Of a stretch of 64,000 nt of DNA, positions 1-6,935 are shown piece by piece. The stretch lies in contig JANCMB010000001.1 of the NCBI GenBank assembly GCA_031317595.1, forward strand, positions 1,916,971-1,980,970, written 5' to 3'. The notes under the pieces were generated by a model. That model did not search any database and was not told where the DNA came from. It saw only the letters and a list, made by a program, of their open reading frames with translations. Numbering within the stretch: the first letter of the stretch is position 1; every line of letters starts with the position of its first letter. Source of the stretch: Glutamicibacter sp. PS (lineage in GTDB: Bacteria; Actinomycetota; Actinomycetes; Actinomycetales; Micrococcaceae). Made by a program: the position numbers and the translations under genes.

Positions 1-10
1 CTTTCGTTGT

Positions 11-55
11 GGCCGGTGCTCCGGCCGGTGGGTGGGTTTCCCCAGCGTCGCTGGG
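11..55 (-). terminator. Two adjacent hairpins after the HopA1-like gene
   Basis: Two perfect inverted repeats lie just past the stop codon of the leftward HopA1-like gene. One has 6-bp arms GGCCGG and CCGGCC around TGCT (11-26). The other has arms CCCAGC and GCTGGG around GTC (41-55). Neither is followed by a T tract on the minus strand, so this could be a weak terminator, an mRNA-stabilising structure or simple intergenic spacing before the next, unseen gene. Confidence 0.35.
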
Positions 56-71
56 AAATCTGTGGCGGACG

Positions 72-1013
72 CTATCGGTTCAGGTTGCGTCCGGGATTAT
101 GTGGGTCGATTCGAGCCTGGTTGGCGGCTTGTTGCCATACGTCGCGCAGCGTGGTTCCGCTGCGGGCCGAGCTCAGGAGCGCTTCGGCCAGTACCCGTGA
201 TCGGTGTTGTCCGAAGCTCAGTCCCCGGTAGGCCGGGCGCGGGTCGACCGGCTCCTGTGCGGTGGCGAGTTGGCCGCCCAGTGCCTCGGTAAATATCGAG
301 GTGGGTGTCGTCGCGCGGTGCGGCCCGGCGAGAGCTTCTTCGCAGATCATGTGCACGGCGTTCACCTCGGTCCGCGGGAGGTAGAGGACGATGGCGTCCG
401 ATCGCGGGTGGCTGGCCGCGGTGGAAAGTGCCTTGGCCTGGTACCCACAACCGGTGGCATTTAGCGCCTGGAGCAGCGGGCCCCAGTACCGCACGGTATC
501 CGATGCCGAGCTTGAGGAGATGTAAATCCGGCTGATCTCCCCCGGGCCGGGTCCGTGCTCGCCAAGCGCGAGAACGTAGCCCGGTGTGGTGTTAGTGCGG
601 TAGCTAGGAAAGTACGCCCCGGTGATCGTTCCTTGTGCATCACGGACCAGGTGTTCGGGGTGGATCAGGACCTTGAGTCCGGCCACGTCTACCGGGGTCG
701 GTGAGCCCGTCTCGGCCAGCTGTAGGCCTAGCGCAGCCACCGGCTGGTACACCTGACGGTGCGGGATCTCTGCGATGAGGCGTTCGACGAGTTCGGGTTC
801 GCCGGTCGGTGGTGTTTGCGCAGCGGTCTCCGAGTGCCTGATGTGAAATTTCCGGTAGATGGCCGCCGACAACTCGGCCCGCAGTTCCGCCTCGCTGCCG
901 GCCTGAATCCGTTCGGAGCCAACCGTGGCAGCGGTACCGTTCGCCGCGACCGCAAGCTCGATCTCGTCGAGTACATCGAGGAAGTTCTGGGTGAGGCAGA
1001 TGCTACTACTCAT
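72..1013 (-). CDS. HopA1-family protein, probable RiPP phospho-Ser/Thr lyase
   Basis: A 313-residue protein resembling the T3SS-effector HopA1 family. In bacteria outside plant pathogens this family serves as the lyase half of split Ser/Thr dehydratases (LxmY in class V lanthipeptides, TvaD in thioviridamide-type pathways). Family-like segments are visible: GEISRIYISSSS near the middle, GCGYQAKAL followed by HPRSDAIVLYLPR, a PTSIF segment, and a C-terminal SFGQHRSRVLAEAL. The reading frame is open much further upstream, but that extension lies inside the kinase gene. The ATG at 1013 sits behind a good AAGGAA ribosome site in the 13-base gap after the kinase stop. It is the last gene of the leftward run seen here; the cluster probably continues past base 1. 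The family call is firm, the lyase role is inferred from the adjacent kinase. Confidence 0.83.
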   Translation of the reverse strand: MSSSICLTQNFLDVLDEIELAVAANGTAATVGSERIQAGSEAELRAELSAAIYRKFHIRHSETAAQTPPTGEPELVERLIAEIPHRQVYQPVAALGLQLAETGSPTPVDVAGLKVLIHPEHLVRDAQGTITGAYFPSYRTNTTPGYVLALGEHGPGPGEISRIYISSSSASDTVRYWGPLLQALNATGCGYQAKALSTAASHPRSDAIVLYLPRTEVNAVHMICEEALAGPHRATTPTSIFTEALGGQLATAQEPVDPRPAYRGLSFGQHRSRVLAEALLSSARSGTTLRDVWQQAANQARIDPHNPGRNLNR

Positions 1014-1026
1014 TGGTGTCGTTCCT

Positions 1027-2124
1027 TCAGAATCCCAGGGCCACACGATAGGCGGCCGGAGCGAGTAGAATTTTCCGCCCGATGCCGGCGGCGGCTCGTT
1101 CAATACCCGGCAGCCGGGAGACGGTCGCGGCTCGGGCGATGGTTCGATCCACCAAGTGCCATCCCAGGTGCGCGGTGGCACGCAGGGCGAGCTCGGGATC
1201 GTCGCGCTTGGCTTCGCGTCGATAGGCCTGCCACATCTGGCTGATGCGTGGGGCGAGGTGTTCCATGCGTTCGGTGATGCGCCGGGTGGCGCTGGCCGCA
1301 TCGAAACTCAGTGGTGGGGCTCCGGCTCCGCCGCGACTGGTGACGGTGTCGAGCACCGCGCGATAGATCCATTCGCCGGCGAAGGTTCCCAGGTCGCGGG
1401 CCGGATCTCCGAGGCCGAATTCTTCCCAGTCCAGCAGCACCGGGCGGCCGTCGCTGAGGTGGAACTGATCAAGTCGCAAATCTCCGTGGATGGGGGCTAC
1501 CTGATATGCCGCCTCCCAGGCCCGAAGTTCCTCGGCGGCGGTTACCAGCGCCTGATCCTCTTGCAGTTGTGGCCACAGGGCCAGCTCGGCCAGCGTGAAT
1601 CGTACATAACGCTCTTGTGAGACCCCGTGGCGCAGCATCTGCGTGGGTGGACTCGGGTGATAGCTGGCGGTGAGCCCGTCGGTGGGAGCCCGATGAAGGC
1701 GTGCCATGCGGCGTCCGGCTTGTGCGGCAAAGTCTTCCGGGATTGCTTCCCGGATCAGCAGTTCGGCAAGGTTGATTCCACCGCAGTGTTCGAAGATCAA
1801 CAATCCGTCGGCTTTGCGGTGGGCGATCAGTTGAGGGCTAAGTGGTGCCAGTGCGCTATGGCGCTGGGAGAACTCGGCGAAGGCCACTGAGCGTTCGAAG
1901 GCTCGGTCCCCGGAGACCTCCGCCGAGATGTGTTTGACGAAGATACGCTGCCCCGAGGTCAGGCTCATGCTCCAGGCGCCGTTGCGGCCGTTGAATGCTG
2001 GAGGTTGAACGTCGGTGATGTCCGCGTGGATCCCTGCATCGGCCAACAGGTCGGTAGCCCGGGCGGCCGCCGCGCTGAGCGTGGGATCTACCCGCCAGCG
2101 TGGTGTCTCAAGGGTGCGTGTCAT
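1027..2124 (-). CDS. APH-fold phosphotransferase, probable RiPP Ser/Thr kinase
   Basis: A 365-residue protein of the aminoglycoside phosphotransferase (APH) fold. A candidate nucleotide-binding lysine is seen in IFVKH (about residue 64), the catalytic loop reads HGDLRLDQF (213-221, catalytic Asp 215), and the second metal-binding Asp lies in LLDWEEFGLGDP (about 232). The usual Asn of the catalytic loop (HxDxxxxN) is Gln here. Because a HopA1-like gene follows after 13 bases, the likely role is phosphorylation of Ser/Thr in a RiPP precursor before elimination, like LxmK or TvaC, rather than antibiotic resistance. The start has a GGGAGA ribosome site. A small-molecule kinase is the main alternative. 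Confidence 0.8.
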   Translation of the reverse strand: MTRTLETPRWRVDPTLSAAAARATDLLADAGIHADITDVQPPAFNGRNGAWSMSLTSGQRIFVKHISAEVSGDRAFERSVAFAEFSQRHSALAPLSPQLIAHRKADGLLIFEHCGGINLAELLIREAIPEDFAAQAGRRMARLHRAPTDGLTASYHPSPPTQMLRHGVSQERYVRFTLAELALWPQLQEDQALVTAAEELRAWEAAYQVAPIHGDLRLDQFHLSDGRPVLLDWEEFGLGDPARDLGTFAGEWIYRAVLDTVTSRGGAGAPPLSFDAASATRRITERMEHLAPRISQMWQAYRREAKRDDPELALRATAHLGWHLVDRTIARAATVSRLPGIERAAAGIGRKILLAPAAYRVALGF

Positions 2125-2146
2125 GATGCGATCTCCCGGTGAGTCG

Positions 2147-2260
2147 TTAGAAGAGGAAGGTGACTACCACGTAGGCGGCGACGATACCGACCACCAGCCA
2201 CAGGGCGTTCTTCAGGAGTTTCTTTGCGCCGCCGGCGTTCTGGGTGTTGGAGGTGCTCAT
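2147..2260 (-). CDS. 37-residue single-pass membrane micropeptide
   Basis: A short ORF between the ABC permease and the kinase, in the same direction. It has a strong ribosome site (GAAAGGA, about 9 bases before the ATG) and ends 22 bases before the kinase start, so it is very likely translated. The peptide has a polar head (MSTSNTQNAGGAKKLLKN) followed by an unbroken hydrophobic stretch rich in Val, Ala, Leu and Phe that reaches the C terminus (ends VVVTFLF). That is one membrane span with a positively charged inner flank. It has no Cys, and its few Ser/Thr are almost all at the N terminus, so it does not look like a lanthipeptide core. It may be an accessory or immunity subunit of the transporter. 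No family recognised. Confidence 0.7.
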   Translation of the reverse strand: MSTSNTQNAGGAKKLLKNALWLVVGIVAAYVVVTFLF

Positions 2261-2294
2261 GGTGTGTGTCCTTTCAAGGTGGGTTGGGTGATGC

Positions 2295-3203
2295 TTAGGC
2301 TTGGTCGTCCGAGGCCATGGACTGGCGGATGGAGACGCGGGATCCGGTTCGCAGCGCGTTATTGCGGTAGACCCGGGTGGTCAGTCGGAAGAGCAGTGGG
2401 ACAGTAATGCCGGCGATGACCGCGGCGATGACGATCTCTGTTGTGCCGACGCTGTTTAGGGCGAAGCGCATCGGCATGAGGTAGGAGGAGAACAGCGGCA
2501 CATAGGAGAGGATGTTCACCCACGCTGCGTCGAGGTTTTGCGGCACCATGTAGAGGGCCAAGATCAGTAGCACCATCTGCAGCACCGATAGCGGGGTCGA
2601 GGCTGTGCCCAGGTCCTCTTGCCGGGAGACGGTGGAGGCCAGCAAGGTGCTCAGTCCGGCAAAGATCATGAAGCCTTGGATGAACCAGACGAAGAACCAG
2701 AGCAAACTGGGTCCCACGTCGACGGCCAGTACCGTCCAGCCACCAACGACGCTGAATCCGAGCACGGCGGCCCCGCCAATGGTCAGTAATTGGCCAAGGG
2801 TCACCAGGCCGACGCCGATCATTTTGCCGGCCAGCAGCGGTCCGACGCCGATCTTGGTCAACAGAATCTCCACAATGCGCGATGATTTTTCCTCGACCAC
2901 CCCGGAGGCCAGGGATTGTGAGGAGTAGACCAGGGAGGCGAGCAGGGCCGTGATCATGGCGGTGGCGAATAACAGCTGGGTGTCAAGGGCCAGCGGTTCT
3001 CCTCCCCGGTTGGCATTGACCAGGAACCAGCCGCCGATGCCGGCTCCGAGTCCGGCTAAGAGGGCCAGCACGCCGGTGGCGGTGAGAATGGTGCGGTTTC
3101 CGGTGCGGGTGAGCAGCTCACGGCGGATAATGGTGCGCACCGAGTCGAGATCCGTGGTGCGGCGGGTACCGGTGGGCAGAAGTTGGGTTGTCGTTGCCGT
3201 CAT
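2295..3203 (-). CDS. ABC-2 type permease (NatB-like)
   Basis: A 302-residue membrane protein of the ABC-2 exporter class. After a cytoplasmic N terminus (about 40 residues) there is a first membrane helix, then a short external loop, and five further hydrophobic segments. The motif VVEEKSSRIVEILL (about residues 102-115), typical of NatB-type permeases, follows the second helix. It begins 2 bases after the ATPase stop, so the two are translationally coupled and form one exporter. Neighbouring RiPP-type enzymes suggest it exports the peptide product or gives self-protection; the sequence alone does not show the substrate. Confidence 0.9.
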   Translation of the reverse strand: MTATTTQLLPTGTRRTTDLDSVRTIIRRELLTRTGNRTILTATGVLALLAGLGAGIGGWFLVNANRGGEPLALDTQLLFATAMITALLASLVYSSQSLASGVVEEKSSRIVEILLTKIGVGPLLAGKMIGVGLVTLGQLLTIGGAAVLGFSVVGGWTVLAVDVGPSLLWFFVWFIQGFMIFAGLSTLLASTVSRQEDLGTASTPLSVLQMVLLILALYMVPQNLDAAWVNILSYVPLFSSYLMPMRFALNSVGTTEIVIAAVIAGITVPLLFRLTTRVYRNNALRTGSRVSIRQSMASDDQA

Positions 3204-3205
3204 CG

Positions 3206-4177
3206 TTAGGCTCCAATGCTTTCAAGATCCGCTGAGGCGTTGGCGGTGTCGGTCAATAGGCTGGCGCTGAGCCGCTCGGAGAGCACCTCGGCCAGTGAAC
3301 GCTGCAGTGGTTCGATGGCACGAAGTCCGGGATTACGCATGAGCACCGCCAGCAGTTCGGATGGAATCTGCTCCTCCTCGCGCTGGCTATGCACCAGCAA
3401 CGCTTCCGGTTCATCGTCGAGGGCTTCGAGGGTGATGTGCGGCAGCATCGACAGTTCTGCGATGAGCCGGTCGCTGGGTACCGCGGCAAATCGAAGTTTC
3501 CACAGCGATTCTTGCCCGCCGCGTAGCTCGTCTACCGGGCCGCTGGCGACGACGCGCCCCTTATCCAGCACGCAGACCCGGTCGCAGATGCGCTCGACCA
3601 GTTCCAGCTGGTGCGAGGAGAAGAGCACTCCTACACCGCGCCGGGCTTGATCGGCGATCAGTCCAGCCATGGTCTCCACGGCCAGTGGGTCAAGGCCCGA
3701 GAAGGGTTCGTCGAGTACCAGCAGGGTAGGATCTCCTACCAGCGAGACCGCCAGCTGCACGCGCTGCTGGTTGCCCAGCGACAGGTCTTGGACCTTGGTG
3801 CGTTCACGTGTGCTCAGACCCAAGGAGGAAATGAGCTCGGCGGCGGTCGCGCGGGCTTGCTGGTGGCTTTTTCCCTCGAGAAGCGCGAAATGCACGATCT
3901 GGTCTTCTACGGTCATTTCCGGGTAGAGCCCGCGCTCCTCCGGCATGTATCCGATGGAGCTTCGCACCTGGTCGGTGATTGCTTCCCCATCCCATTCGAT
4001 ACGTCCTTCGGTGGCGGTGAGCAGTCCAAGAATCAGTCGCATGGTCGTGGTTTTGCCGGCGCCGTTACCGCCGATAAATCCAACAATTTCACCGCGGCCT
4101 ACCGACAGATCGACGCCTTGCAGTACCTTGTGACCACCGAAACTACGGCTTACACCCGTGAGCTGAAGGCCTAGCAT
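3206..4177 (-). CDS. ABC transporter ATP-binding protein (NatA-like)
   Basis: A 323-residue nucleotide-binding subunit. Visible motifs: Walker A GGNGAGKTTTM (near residues 35-45), ABC signature LSLGNQQRVQLAVSL, Walker B LLVLDEPFSGLDP, and an H-loop SSHQLELVERI. The last hundred residues form the extension usual in NatA-type exporters (DUF4162-like). The ATG at 4177 follows an AGGAGG ribosome site. It is the first gene of the leftward operon with the permease, micropeptide, kinase and HopA1-like genes, and is read divergently from the XRE-cupin regulator. Confidence 0.92.
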   Translation of the reverse strand: MLGLQLTGVSRSFGGHKVLQGVDLSVGRGEIVGFIGGNGAGKTTTMRLILGLLTATEGRIEWDGEAITDQVRSSIGYMPEERGLYPEMTVEDQIVHFALLEGKSHQQARATAAELISSLGLSTRERTKVQDLSLGNQQRVQLAVSLVGDPTLLVLDEPFSGLDPLAVETMAGLIADQARRGVGVLFSSHQLELVERICDRVCVLDKGRVVASGPVDELRGGQESLWKLRFAAVPSDRLIAELSMLPHITLEALDDEPEALLVHSQREEEQIPSELLAVLMRNPGLRAIEPLQRSLAEVLSERLSASLLTDTANASADLESIGA

Positions 4178-4244
4178 TCGTCCTCCTGAAGAAGAGTTGT
4201 TTTCCTGACAGGTATGACGTTACGCAGGAGCTGGGCGCGGCTTG

Positions 4245-4283
4245 TTGTACTTCGGTACAGCGCTGACTTGTACTTAAGTTCAA
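4245..4283. promoter_or_regulatory. Candidate operator repeats in the divergent promoter region
   Basis: Two copies of TTGTACTT lie 23 bases apart (4245-4252 and 4268-4275), so they face similar sides of the helix. Each starts a dyad: TGTAC-TTCG-GTACA (4246-4259) and the near-palindrome TTGTACTTAAGTTCAA (4268-4283). Read leftward, the second copy overlaps a possible -35 (TTGAAC) of the ABC operon. These are the best candidate binding sites for the adjacent XRE-cupin regulator. Binding is inferred, not shown. Confidence 0.45.
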
Positions 4284-4355
4284 TTGCGGGCACAGCCATG
4301 GGTGGCAAGGCACAACCCACTAGGAGAGAATGGGATAAGTGCACAATTAGTGCAG

Positions 4356-4369
4356 TATGATGCATCATA
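4356..4369. promoter_or_regulatory. Perfect 14-bp palindrome over the regulator start codon
   Basis: TATGATGCATCATA is its own reverse complement and covers the first ATG codons of the XRE-cupin gene. It could be an autoregulatory site, or a small mRNA structure hiding the start. It may also be chance arising from the repeated ATG and CAT codons of the Met-Met-His-His start. Confidence 0.35.
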
Positions 4370-4974
4370 TGGAGATGGATGCACAGTTGCTGGCCCGAGC
4401 CATTGGGGCCCGCGTCAAACACGAACGCAAAACCCGAGGGTGGACACTCGACCGCCTGGCAGATACCGCCGGGATCAGTCGACGCATGCTCATCAACGTG
4501 GAGCAAGGGGTCGCTAACCCCAGTGTCGCCACCCTGTTGCACCTTTCCGAGGCGCTTGGGGTCGGCCTGCCGGCGCTCGTCGAACCACCCAGCGAGCGGC
4601 AGGCCAAGTTGACCCGACGCGGCGAGGGCGCACTGCTCTGGTCCGGCGAGCGCGGCGGACAGGCCAGGCTCGTCGCTGGGGCCGATAGACCGGACAACGT
4701 CGAGCTATGGGACTGGTCGCTCGCCCCCGGTGACCGCCACGAAAGCACGGCGCACACCCCCGGCACCCGCGAACTACTACAGGTGCAGCACGGCATCCTC
4801 AGGGTGCACACCGGCGAGGAATCCTACGAACTGGCCCCGGGCGATGCACTGAGTTTCCACGGCGACCAACCGCATGCGTATGTCAACGACAGCAGCGAAA
4901 CCACCCACTTCGTCCTGACCGTCGTCGAGCCAAGTCTCGGTAGGTCTGGCGGAAAAGAGAGCTCTCATGATTGA
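4357..4974 (+). CDS. XRE-family regulator with C-terminal cupin domain
   Basis: A 205-residue regulator. Residues about 10-70 form an XRE helix-turn-helix (segment RLADTAGISRRMLINVEQG, then NPSVATLLHLSEALGV). The C-terminal part, about 110-190, is a cupin barrel (TRELLQVQHGILRV, ELAPGDALSFHGDQPHAY), which usually binds a small-molecule ligand. Several in-frame ATGs lie at the start (4357, 4360, 4369, 4375) and none has a clear ribosome site, so the exact start is uncertain. It is divergent from the ABC/RiPP-like operon and upstream of an EamA exporter in the same direction. It could regulate either or both; XRE-cupin proteins often control adjacent transporters. Confidence 0.88.
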   Translation: MMHHMEMDAQLLARAIGARVKHERKTRGWTLDRLADTAGISRRMLINVEQGVANPSVATLLHLSEALGVGLPALVEPPSERQAKLTRRGEGALLWSGERGGQARLVAGADRPDNVELWDWSLAPGDRHESTAHTPGTRELLQVQHGILRVHTGEESYELAPGDALSFHGDQPHAYVNDSSETTHFVLTVVEPSLGRSGGKESSHD

Positions 4975-5058
4975 TTCGGGACCGGCAGCTATTGCGACCG
5001 CCCACCAGAACCGGATAGTTTCCCCGGCCCAAAGTGCTGGCCTCAAAGGCGGTGTGCG

Positions 5059-5964
5059 ATGATGCGCGCTCGGGCACAGACCGTGCCGCCGTGGTCGCTG
5101 GCCATTGCGGCCATGTTGCTCATCCAGATCTCCAACGCGCTGTCCGTCACGGTGATCGACCAAGTCGGACCCGCCGGAACGGCGTGGCTGCGCATGTGCT
5201 TCGGCGGTCTGTTGCTGTTGCTCATTGTGCGCCCCAATTTCCGGTCGATCCGGGCCCGCGACATCCCGGCCTTGCTTACCTTGGGCCTGGTCACCGGCTT
5301 TATGACCACCTTCTTCTTGGCCGCGGTGGAACGCATCCCGCTAGGCACGGCCGTGGCGGTGGAGTTCCTCGGACCACTCACGGTGGCAGGTATTGCGGGG
5401 CGCAAATTACGCGCACTACTCTGGCCGATACTTGCGCTCGCCGGCGTGGTGCTCCTGACCGAACCCTGGCATGGTGAAGTCGATCTGGTGGGAGTTGGCT
5501 TTGCCCTGCTCGCCGGCGCTTGTTGGGGACTCTATAACGTCTTTACCCAATTGGTCGGTGACCGCTTTAGCGGCATCAGCGGTCTTGCTTTGGCGATCCC
5601 CGTTGCCGCCCTATTCACCACCTCGGTGGGGCTTCCTCAGGTACTCGCAGGTAATCCGGCAGCGTGGGTGCTGCTTCTCGCGGCGGGCATAGCCCTAATT
5701 ACCCCCGTGATCTCTTTTGGGTTGGAGATGTTGGCGCTGCGCCGGATGACGCATACTGCCTTCGGCACGCTGCTGGCCATTGAACCGGCCTTCGGCGTGC
5801 TGATGGGCTTGCTTATTCTGAGCCAGGCACCGAGCTTGTTGCAGATCGTGGGGATCGCATTGGTGGTCTTCGCCGGGGCGGCCGCACAACGTGGAAGTGC
5901 GCGCAGCACCCAGGGGCTCGAAGAACTACTCCCCCATACACCGGATAACCCCGCCACCGGCTAG
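5059..5964 (+). CDS. EamA/DMT-family exporter, RhtA-like
   Basis: A 301-residue protein with about ten hydrophobic segments and two EamA-type repeats, the usual architecture of drug/metabolite exporters. Segments such as LGTAVAVEFLGPLTVA and HTAFGTLLAIEPAFGVLMGLL are characteristic of the RhtA (threonine/homoserine exporter) branch. Two adjacent ATGs lie at the start. It sits 84 bases after the XRE-cupin gene in the same direction, so the regulator may sense its substrate. The substrate is probably an amino acid or a similar small molecule, which is not proven by sequence. Confidence 0.87.
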   Translation: MMRARAQTVPPWSLAIAAMLLIQISNALSVTVIDQVGPAGTAWLRMCFGGLLLLLIVRPNFRSIRARDIPALLTLGLVTGFMTTFFLAAVERIPLGTAVAVEFLGPLTVAGIAGRKLRALLWPILALAGVVLLTEPWHGEVDLVGVGFALLAGACWGLYNVFTQLVGDRFSGISGLALAIPVAALFTTSVGLPQVLAGNPAAWVLLLAAGIALITPVISFGLEMLALRRMTHTAFGTLLAIEPAFGVLMGLLILSQAPSLLQIVGIALVVFAGAAAQRGSARSTQGLEELLPHTPDNPATG

Positions 5965-6004
5965 GGCGTGGAGCCACTCGCCCAGTAGCCCGGGGCCGGC
6001 CAGT

Positions 6005-6859
6005 TTAGCCTCCCAGTAGGTGGACGAGTACCCGAGTGACACCATTTTCGCTGTTCGCCGGCGCCGCGTACGTTGCGGCCTGTTTGATCTGCGGGTGTGC
6101 GTTGGCCATGGCGAAGGACAGCTCACCGGCGGCCAGCATTTGCAGGTCGTTGAGGTAGTCACCGAAAACTGCGGTCTGTGCCGGGGTCACCGCCATGCGC
6201 TCCTGTAAGGCGCGCACCGCACGGCCCTTGTCGATGTCGGTCCGCATGATATCGAGCCAGCGCTGACCGGAGATCACCACCTGGTGTTCCTCGGCAAAAG
6301 GGGCATAAATCTGATCGAAGGCCTGCTGCGAATCGTCAAAGTCATGGATCGCAAGTTTGAAGAAGGTGTCCTGCACCTGAGTGAGATCCTGAACCACCTC
6401 AAGCTTGCGGTAGTACTTGCCGGCTTCGGCAAGGAATTCTTCGTCGCCGCGCTCCACATAGGCGCTGGCCTGCCCACAAAGCACCAATCCTAGGTTGCGC
6501 TGGGATGCAGCACCGCGCGTGGCCTCGATGCCCTTGCGCACGGTGTCTTCGCTCAGGCTTGCGGTGAAGATCGGCTCGTTGTGGTGCATCACCAAGTTGC
6601 CGTTCTCGGCAATGTAGGACAACGGGTAGCCGGCGTGGTCAAAGAGTTCGGCCAAGGTCGCATACTGGCGTCCGCTGGCCGGAACGAACACAATCCCTCG
6701 CTCGGTCAGTTCACGCAGCAACGGCCAAAAGTCCTCGGGCACCGTACCTTCATCGGTGAGTAGGGTGCCGTCCATATCGGCGACAACCAGTCGCAGGTCG
6801 ATCTCGCTGGCGGGGATCTGGGACCATTCGGTGCCCTGAGTCATCATGTCCATTCTCAT
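6005..6859 (-). CDS. Cof-type HAD-superfamily phosphatase
   Basis: A 284-residue HAD hydrolase. Motif I is VVADMDGTLL (nucleophile Asp near residue 27), followed by TERGIVFVPASGRQY (motif II region), a type IIB cap, and the late acidic motif GDYLNDLQML (motif IV). A lysine for motif III lies in MRTDIDKGRAVRAL. The length fits Cof/YidA-like sugar- or nucleotide-phosphate phosphatases. Three Met codons lie within the first six positions, so the start could be up to five codons later. It is downstream of a sugar-porter gene in the same direction but separated by a hairpin, so sugar-phosphate recycling is only a guess. Confidence 0.88.
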   Translation of the reverse strand: MRMDMMTQGTEWSQIPASEIDLRLVVADMDGTLLTDEGTVPEDFWPLLRELTERGIVFVPASGRQYATLAELFDHAGYPLSYIAENGNLVMHHNEPIFTASLSEDTVRKGIEATRGAASQRNLGLVLCGQASAYVERGDEEFLAEAGKYYRKLEVVQDLTQVQDTFFKLAIHDFDDSQQAFDQIYAPFAEEHQVVISGQRWLDIMRTDIDKGRAVRALQERMAVTPAQTAVFGDYLNDLQMLAAGELSFAMANAHPQIKQAATYAAPANSENGVTRVLVHLLGG

Positions 6860-6884
6860 CCTGTAGCTAGGGGCGAAAGTACGG

Positions 6885-6917
6885 CGCCGACCGACTCCCT
6901 GAAGATGTCGGTCGGCG
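6885..6917 (-). terminator. Terminator-like hairpin after the MFS gene
   Basis: An 11-bp perfect stem (CGCCGACCGAC with GTCGGTCGGCG) and an 11-base loop sit between the leftward MFS transporter and the HAD gene. A weak T-containing stretch follows on the minus strand. It probably ends or attenuates MFS transcription. Confidence 0.55.
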
Positions 6918-6935
6918 GTGCCACGAAAGCGGCTA

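Noticed and set aside
1014-1301. 96-codon upstream extension of the HopA1-like frame
   Set aside because: It lies wholly inside the kinase gene in another frame and lacks homology; the ATG at 1013 has its own ribosome site.
1027-2124. Aminoglycoside resistance kinase
   Set aside because: The fold fits, but the adjacent HopA1-like gene and exporter make a RiPP role more likely.
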